Assembly (NCBI RefSeq): GCF_905171775.1
Contig: NC_053494.1
Coordinates: forward strand, 199,723,044 to 199,787,043
DNA from: Rana temporaria
Taxonomy: Eukaryota > Chordata > Amphibia > Anura > Ranidae
Length of the DNA: 64,000 bases
Reading direction: 5' to 3'
Of the stretch, positions 57,748 through 64,000 are shown piece by piece. How positions within the stretch are numbered: the stretch's first letter is position 1; each line of letters starts with the position of its first letter. The position numbers and the translations under genes were made by a program. Below the pieces are notes generated by a model. It was not told the origin of the DNA. It did no database searches and saw nothing but the letters and a program-made list of their open reading frames with translations.

Positions 57748-57823
57748 CTAGGAAGAAAATAGCATGAAAGTTTATTTTTTTAACTTAACATAAAGCAGTG
57801 GATAGATTTTATATATATATATG

Positions 57824-58429
57824 TACCGTGTTTCCCCGAAAATAAGACCGGGTCTTATATTAATTCTGGCTACAAAAAACACACTAGGGCTTATTTTCAG
57901 GGGATGTCTTATTTATTTATGGTATGTACAAAAAAGTTTCTCCCCTTATAAGCCTTTGTTTAAAGAGCTTATAAAATGATGTAATCCGTTCTGTAAAAAG
58001 ATGATATCATGTGCAGTGTGTCTCCTTGTGTAACATTATTGTGGAAAGTACCTTAATTACAGTGCCGCTTGCCGCTCACATGACCCGCTGAAGCTCTTCT
58101 TCCCTACTCCAAATACTGCAGAGGGAGGGGCCAAGATCCCCAATGACGTCAGCACTACTCTGAGTACTGCAGTGGGTAGGGGCTTGATAAAGTTTTATTG
58201 AAAAAAAAAACAGCTGACTTCAGCCGGGAGGAGAGGAGAAGAGCTCCGGTTGGTCACGTGAGCGTCCAGCAGTGCACATTATATAATCTTTTTACAGAAC
58301 GGATTACATGTTTTTACAAGGACTTTAACTAGGGCTTATTTTTGGGGTAGGGCTTATATTGCAGCCATCCCAGAAACTCACGCTAGGTCTTATTTTCGGG
58401 GTAGGGCTTATTTTCAGAGAAACAGGGTA
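57824..58429. mobile_element. Element CCGTGTTTCCCCGAAAATAAG
   Basis: Left TACCGTGTTTCCCCGAAAAT and right GGGCTTATTTTCAGAGAAAC with AGGGTA; TTTTTACAGAACGGATTACAT pairs with ATGATGTAATCCGTTCTGTA. A widely recognised vertebrate DNA-transposon terminus (recall). Confidence 0.8.
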
Positions 58430-58435
58430 TGTATG

Positions 58436-59436
58436 TGTAGCGCCCCCTTGCTTTCAGCATGGGCACTACGCTTTAATTTAGTGGGGAACGGGAGAGTTAC
58501 CTTGCTCCCATTCAATGTTTGCCCAAATTTGATGATCTCTGTCATTCTGGAAGTTCCACTGGGTCAGACTGATCAGGGAGTGCAGTGCCACCCCTGGCCG
58601 GCAGCTGGCGCTAGAGGGGTTCTGGCAGAACAGATCTTCTCCCAGCAGCCAATTAGAGGATGTTTTCCCTCGCGGGGCATGCTGGGGGAGGGTATATCTG
58701 TGAGAAAGGTCATGTGTCGAAAACTTTCCACGGGGTCCCCGTTCCAGGTGCGGTACCCACCTTCAGGGTGCGCATCCATGGACCCCGCCGACGTGGCCCA
58801 CCTGGACAGAGCTGAACTCTGCAGCGAACCTCTTCTTGATGAGAGAAGGGACCCCAGTGCTCCACTGGGTTCCGAGGCCTATTGAAAGGATCCTAGTTTG
58901 GGATCGGGTGTCCGGACCACTGACAGGTATGCTTGCTGTCATCCGGGGACCATTTGCAAAAGAAGTCTACTGGGAGGATTCTCTGTCCTTATTTACTTTA
59001 AGTTCTCTATTGAAATTGGCCCGTGGCGGGGGCCCTAGAGACAGGTCCGTGTGGTAGATCTGTTCCTCCCAGTACTATTCAGAAGTGACGCTCCGGCTGC
59101 CAGGCCTATAATAGGGGTCTGTTCGGGAGCACTTTACCCACTCCGAGCAGAGTGGCGACGTGTATGCATTTGGTTAAATGCAGAGCAGTGTATTACTCAG
59201 TTCTATATCCAGGCCTGATACCGCATGGTTCCATTTCTTCCTTCATCAACCTTGACCTTCCTAATGTATGTTGATGTTGGCCGTGTTTGGCCTGGACAAT
59301 AAAGCACTAAAAACTCTTTATTGGAAGTCTGGACCTCCACTCACTGTTGCTACTCTCACAATTGCACCCCTAGACACTGCCAGGGTAACTTAGTAGGCCG
59401 GTCCCAAATCATTAAGCGGCTCCTCCGGGGGTAGCG

Positions 59437-59440
<4 letters not shown>
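58436..59440. mobile_element. Possible element GTAGCGCCCCC
   Basis: TGTAGCGCCCCCTTGC at the left and CCGGGGGTAGCGCTCTA at the right are imperfectly inverted. About 1 kb, includes a 150-codon open frame (58433-58885) with no family resemblance. Weak call. Confidence 0.4.
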
Positions 59441-59494
<54 letters not shown>

Positions 59495-59513
59495 ACACAC
59501 ACACACACACATT
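59441..59513. repeat. (TA)n(CA)n microsatellite
   Basis: About 23 TA repeats followed by A run and (CA)n. Confidence 0.96.
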
Positions 59514-60030
59514 ATGTAACTGTCCGCTTATCATTGTGGATCTTGTTCAGCACTTACTGCTGAGTGGAACCTTTCTGCCTCCCTTTGGTTCCCTGGGGAA
59601 TGTTTTGATCAGCAGGATTACAAGACCACTCCTTCTTCCTGTCTTAGAAAGAAAGCTTTTTCCTGTATCTCAGATGCCACATGTTAGCTGTCTGCATAGG
59701 ATTTCATGGAAGATGTCTGCAGAAAATCCCTAAAGCTTAAAGTTTGTACCCCCCTTGGCAAGTGGATCGAGTTTTCACGGTGCTATGGTGCTATGGTGCT
59801 TACGATATTCATGTTTACGGTGCTCAAGGAGATAAAGAAAACAATATTCAACCCTGCTGCGCACCTTTGTTCCGAAAGAATAAAACTACTGCACCCGTCA
59901 GAAGCTCTCCTCTTGTTATTTATTCGATGCCAAAGGGGCCGTAACAGTGAAAACTCGTCGCTGCGGTGGAGACTCGACATCACCAGCTGCGTCGCTGTCT
60001 TCATCGAACTGTGAGTAAAGGCTTCCCAAC
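59514..60030 (+). repeat. Probable 5' LTR/leader of BEL/Pao element
   Basis: Sequence immediately upstream of the gag-like frame. TGTAACTGTCC at 59514 could be the TG start; AATAAA at 59879 is a candidate polyadenylation signal. A tract TTGGCAACAGAGACTTGG at 60058-60075 is a possible primer-binding area. The other LTR is outside the window, so the limits are guesses. Confidence 0.4.
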
Positions 60031-60497
60031 GCCTCGCAAGACACGTGCGGACGCCATCTTGGCAACAGAGACTTGGCTAAAAAAGTAAACGTGTCACGTG
60101 GACTTTTAAATATAGCGGGCTCTTTATATGTGATCCGGAAGCCGCCCTTAACTACTATGCAAGCCAAATAGTTAATATTTTGCTAAACCAGTGATCAAGT
60201 TATTATATTCGTGTTTAGAGGCCTAGTGTCAGATTTAAAGCAACGCTATCTTCCAAGTTCCTAATCCACTAAACTGCAGTTATTTACGTAAAGGGTTAAT
60301 TGTCTGGTTAGAAAGTGTCAGCAGTATATTCGTTTAAAACATTTTGTAGTACTGTATGCATTGTTTGCTAATCTTTAGTTACAAGTGTGAACACCTGTTA
60401 TCTGTCGTAGCCCTTAGTAGCAAGTTTGAGCCAACACTCATTCAAGTTAGGTTTCAGGCACACTCACACTTGAAAGGCAAAGGCACACTAGAACAAA

Positions 60498-61150
60498 ATG
60501 TTGTCACCTGCTGAAGAAACAGACAAACCCACAGAGTCACAACAGGTACGATCCAGCTCTAGAGAGCGAAGCCTAACAGAAAAGGGCAAAGAAATGCACG
60601 AAGAAACAGTTAAGAAAAATGAAAAGGCATTCAACAAGGTGTGCAACTCTTGGAAGGAGCTAGCAAAGGAATGTAGGACAAAGTTAAAAGGTTTCTGCTC
60701 AACTGAAGACCTTAATACAAGATTGAAAGAGATTAAAGCCAAAGAAGCGTTAGTGCACCAACAGTATGAGTCCATGTGCCGAAATAATTCCACTACCCCG
60801 TACGTTGTTAAGAAAATGGATGCATGCACCGCGTTAACGGCTGAAATCTGCAACCTCATCAGCAAGCGGCTAGAGAATGTAGATGAAATCTTTAACGATC
60901 AACTTGAGAAGGAAAGGGTGAGGATGGTGCTTAATAAAGAAGAGCATGAGTCAGTCTTTGGAAACTCAGAAACAGAAACTGTCCTCTCAGAGTCATTACC
61001 AGACTCCAACGCAAGCTCAAGAGCCACTTCCAGATCTAGCAAACGCGCTGACGCAGAAGCAGATCTTGCAGCCAAAATAGAACAGGCAAAGGCGACGCAA
61101 CAGATGCGCGAGGAGCAAGCTAAGCTGAACAAACTAGAGGCAGAAATTAA
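60498..61150 (+). CDS. BEL/Pao retrotransposon gag-like region, N-terminal part
   Basis: Opens with ATG at 60498, charged and helical, with an acidic/serine-rich middle and a coiled-coil-like end before the MITE at 61151. It has no motif by itself, but the frame continues in phase at 61624 into clear BEL/Pao sequence. No stop or frameshift in 650 bp. Plus strand, antisense to MYO10 and probably inside an upstream MYO10 intron. Confidence 0.8.
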
Positions 61151-61619
61151 AGGGTCACTAAAGGAATTTTTTTTTTTAGCTAAATAGCTTCCTTTACCTT
61201 ACTGCAGTCCTGGTTTCATGTCCTCATTGTTCGTTTTTGCTTTGATGTTGCTGTAATTCCTCTCTGTTCTGGACACATCCTGGTTGCCGGTTTCCTGATA
61301 ACCACAGTACTGGGAGATTTCTCACGGTGGTCACTAATCAAAGAGGTGTGATTACTGTGTGTAAAACGAAACTGGATTGGTGCTGAGGAGTTTTAGACAA
61401 AGTATCACTGCTCTCTATTGGCTGACTGCCCTCTAGTGGCTCTCTGTACATCAGAGAACCAGGAAACAACAGCAAAAACGAAACTACACTGCAGGCACAT
61501 TATATGATTGTTGTTTTATCTATTTTTAATCATTTTTAAAAGGAATCAGTTAACTATTATGTCTCTATGCCCTGTAAACAGTCATTTCAGCTAAAAAAAC
61601 TTTTTCCTTTAGTGACCCT
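61151..61619. mobile_element. TTAA-flanked MITE inserted in the BEL/Pao frame
   Basis: TTAA at 61147-61150 and 61620-61623. Left AGGGTCACTAAAGGAA with TTTTTTTAGCT, right AGCTAAAAAAAC and TTCCTTTAGTGACCCT: 16-bp perfect terminal inverted repeats. 469 bp, noncoding. TTAA duplication fits Kolobok (T2-type) or piggyBac. Insert plus one TTAA is 473 bp. Confidence 0.95.
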
Positions 61620-61623
61620 TTAA

Positions 61624-64000
61624 ACTGAAGTTGGATGAGGAAAAGACAAGACTACAACAGCTACAAGCAGAAAATGAAGTCAAGGTAGCTGCAGCAAGAG
61701 TGAAAGCCTACAACGCTTATGATAGTCTTGAAATTTACGAACAGGAGACAGACCACAAGGTGCAATACCTCTGCCAAAATAATGAACCACGAAACTCATT
61801 GAATCCAAAGGCTGTGCCATTTCAACCTTCAAATACACCACTTGGGGTGTCAAGACCAAATGAAGAAGTTAGTCTAACCCCAGGACTTGCAAGTCTGCTT
61901 ATCTCCAACCGTCTCCCTATACCTGAACCAACTGTATTCACAGGTGATCCTTTGAAGTTCATAGATTGGAAGATATCCTTTATGGCGCTGATTGATCAGA
62001 AACCACTCCCTGTGTGCGAAAAAATGCTGTACTTGAAGAGGTATCTCGGTGGTGAAGCTCGTAAGGCAGTGGAAGGGTTCTTCTACCGAAATTCAGAAGA
62101 TGCCTATCTAGGTGCTTGGGGAATCCTACAGGACAGGTATGGAGGTCCATTCATAGTGCAAAGAGCCTTCAGAGAAAGGTTGGCTAAATGGCCAAAGATA
62201 TCAGCAAATGACCCTGTAGCATTAAGAGAGTTTGCGGATTTCCTTCAAGGTTGTGTGGAGGCCATTCCTCATGTTAAAGGCCTAGCTATTCTAAATGATT
62301 GTAAAGAAAACCACAAGCTTCTCAAGAAACTGCCTGAATGGATCGTGCGCAGATGGGGTCGCATCGCCGTGGACGAGCTGGACAAGTCCCAAGAATACCC
62401 AACCTTTGCTCGTTTCACAGAGTTCCTGCAAAGGGAAGCTAAGATTGCATGCAACCCCATTGCCTCTCCTTTTCTCCTCAGTACCAAGACTACAGATGAG
62501 AGAATTCCCAAGAGAGCCAAGGCGCTCAACACAAGCACTCAAATGAAGCCCTCTACCTTCAACGTTCCAAATATCTCAGCTTCAAGACCGAAACCACCTT
62601 GCCTAGTCTGCAAAGACGAAACACACGGTGTCGCTAAATGTCTGACTTTTGCGGCAAAGACCATCGATGAAAAGAGAGCCTTTATTCACGAAAACCATCT
62701 CTGTTTTGGTTGCTTAAGAAAGGGCCACACTACAAAAGACTGCAAAGGAAGACACACATGTAGCATATGCAGTCGACGTCATCCAACCTGTTTGCACATA
62801 CAGAGAGACACTGAGCCTGTCAAGGCATCAAACGATGATTCAGTAGGCATGAGAAATAAGGCAAACGACAACGTTCCCAAAGTTATGTCCCATACTTTGA
62901 CAAGACATACGTCTGCCACATCCTGCATTGTTCCAGTTCTGTTGTCAGCTACTGCGGAGCCTGAGAGGGAAATCCTCACTTATGCCTTACTTGACACACA
63001 GAGTGATTCAACCTTTGTTCTGGCAGACCTGGTATCGAAGTTAAGTGTGAGCACCAAGCCATTACAGCTAAGGCTCAGCACAATGACAGCGGTTGACACT
63101 GTTATTTCAAGCCAAATTGCTCACGGTCTGCAAGTGCGTGGCTTCAACTCTAAAGCTCAAGTCCAACTCCGTCAAGCCTATACAAGAGATTTCATTCCAG
63201 TAGATAAGTCTCACATCCCCACTAAGGAGACTGCACTCCAGTGGTCACACCTCAAACACTTGGCAAACAAGTTACAGCCACTTCAAGATTGCGAAGTAGG
63301 ACTACTGATCGGTTATGACTGCCCATCAGCACTGGCTCCCTTGGAGGTTGTTATCGGCTCCGAAAATGAACCCTTCGCTCAAAAAACTATGCTCGGCTGG
63401 AGCATTGTAGGATCAGCAAATCCACATCTTGATAGACAGGGTAGCCAGAGCTTCGTACACAGAGTCGCAGTGAAAGAAATGCCAATGCCGCCGGTCGCTG
63501 ATGTGTTAAAGGCTTTAGAAATGGACTTCATTGAAAGAAATTATGAAGATAAGTACGTGTCTCAAGATGATGTTCGCTTCGTGCAGTTTCTCTCGGAAAC
63601 TATAATGAAAAGGAAAGATGGACACTACGAGATGCCGTTACCCTTCAAAGACAACAGTCAACTGGCACTACCAAACAATAAGAGGCTGGCCCTTATTCGA
63701 CTTCATCATCTAAAGAAAAGATTAAAGGGAAATAGACAGTACCATGAACACTACACTGCATTCATGGAAGAAACAATCAGAAAAGGTGATGCAGAACCAG
63801 CCCCTTCATTATCAGAGGAAGAGACAGTGTGGTACATCCCACATCACGGGGTCTATCACCCCAAGAAGCCAGACAAGTTGAGAGTTGTCTTTGATTGTTC
63901 AGCAAAGTTCAAAGGCATCTCCCTAAACGATACCTTGCTGACAGGTCCCGACCTGATAAACTCTCTAGTGGGAGTCCTCTGTCGCTTCAGGAAGGAAGCA
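61624..64000 (+). CDS. BEL/Pao LTR retrotransposon gag-protease-RT, partial
   Basis: Uninterrupted frame to the window edge (about 2.37 kb). In order: DUF1759-like gag (PTVFTGDPLKFIDWK, YLGGEARKAVEGF), zinc-finger region with CFGCLRKGHTTKDC (C-x2-C-x4-H-x4-C, 62702-62743) and a second Cys/His cluster, an aspartic peptidase-like LLDTQSDSTFV near 62986, and the beginning of reverse transcriptase (LRVVFDCSAKFKGISLNDTL, near 63880-63940). RT core, RNase H and integrase would follow beyond 64000. An intact frame suggests a young insertion. Replication competence cannot be judged. Confidence 0.92.

Noticed and set aside
3332..57747. Processed MYO10 pseudogene
   Set aside because: Introns and consensus splice sites are present at every border, so it is not a retrocopy.
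58433..58885. 150-codon open frame
   Set aside because: No domain, signal or family resemblance; lies in a probable transposable element and its composition matches the surrounding noncoding sequence.
57748..59513. A further upstream motor exon (preceding NRFEQFNINYANEK)
   Set aside because: Looked for the DIFGFE-type motif on the minus strand; only element ends and microsatellites found.
59514..60497. tRNA gene or well-defined primer-binding site
   Set aside because: TTGGCAACAGAGACTTGG is only suggestive; without the second LTR and a tRNA match it cannot be called.
60488..60865. 125-codon minus-strand open frame
   Set aside because: Antisense shadow of the gag-like region.

Overview
The window is vertebrate nuclear DNA, most likely from a ranid-type frog. 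The only host gene I can support is a large, intron-rich myosin-X gene (MYO10 family) on the minus strand. It is embedded in very dense DNA-transposon, MITE and minisatellite sequence of the kind typical of large anuran genomes. The frog assignment is inference from repeat style; no species marker was identified.

MYO10: 24 coding exons with conventional AG/GT borders and consistent phases run from 57747 down to 3332. They encode the second half of the motor (loop after FEQFNINYANEKLQEYF, strut RCIKPN, converter), IQ motifs, a charged single alpha helix plus coiled coil, the long acidic linker, the split PH1 / PH2 / PH3 module, MyTH4 and the start of FERM. Earlier motor exons lie beyond the right edge and the rest of FERM beyond the left edge. 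The ten 5'-most exons are clean. Nine of the fourteen exons downstream of 31.9 kb carry 1-2 base indels (16 in total), although every splice site is intact and I saw no substitution nonsense codon. I favour patches of low base accuracy in the assembly over real gene decay, but both remain possible.

Layout. 1-1262: a Tc1 transposase relic split by a minus-strand LINE 3' end that terminates in a perfect 102-bp-arm palindrome. 1263-3107: a hAT-type element with an 8-bp target duplication, carrying about 56 copies of a ~23-bp G-run/E-box minisatellite. 3.3-36.9 kb: MYO10 tail exons separated by MITEs, among them a multi-hairpin family with GGCCAGATTCAC ends, palindromic elements flanked by TTAA, and several minisatellites. 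36.9-40.9 kb: nearly 4 kb of adjacent purine-rich tandem arrays inside one MYO10 intron. 41-57.7 kb: motor exons plus more MITEs. 57.8-59.4 kb: further elements and simple repeats. About 59.5-64.0 kb: the 5' part of a BEL/Pao LTR retrotransposon on the plus strand, open to the window edge and interrupted only by a 469-bp TTAA-flanked MITE.

The exons form one gene. The other sequence is mostly layered parasitic DNA with several two- and three-level nestings that give a relative insertion order. I saw no tRNA, rRNA, CRISPR array, or promoter for the host gene.
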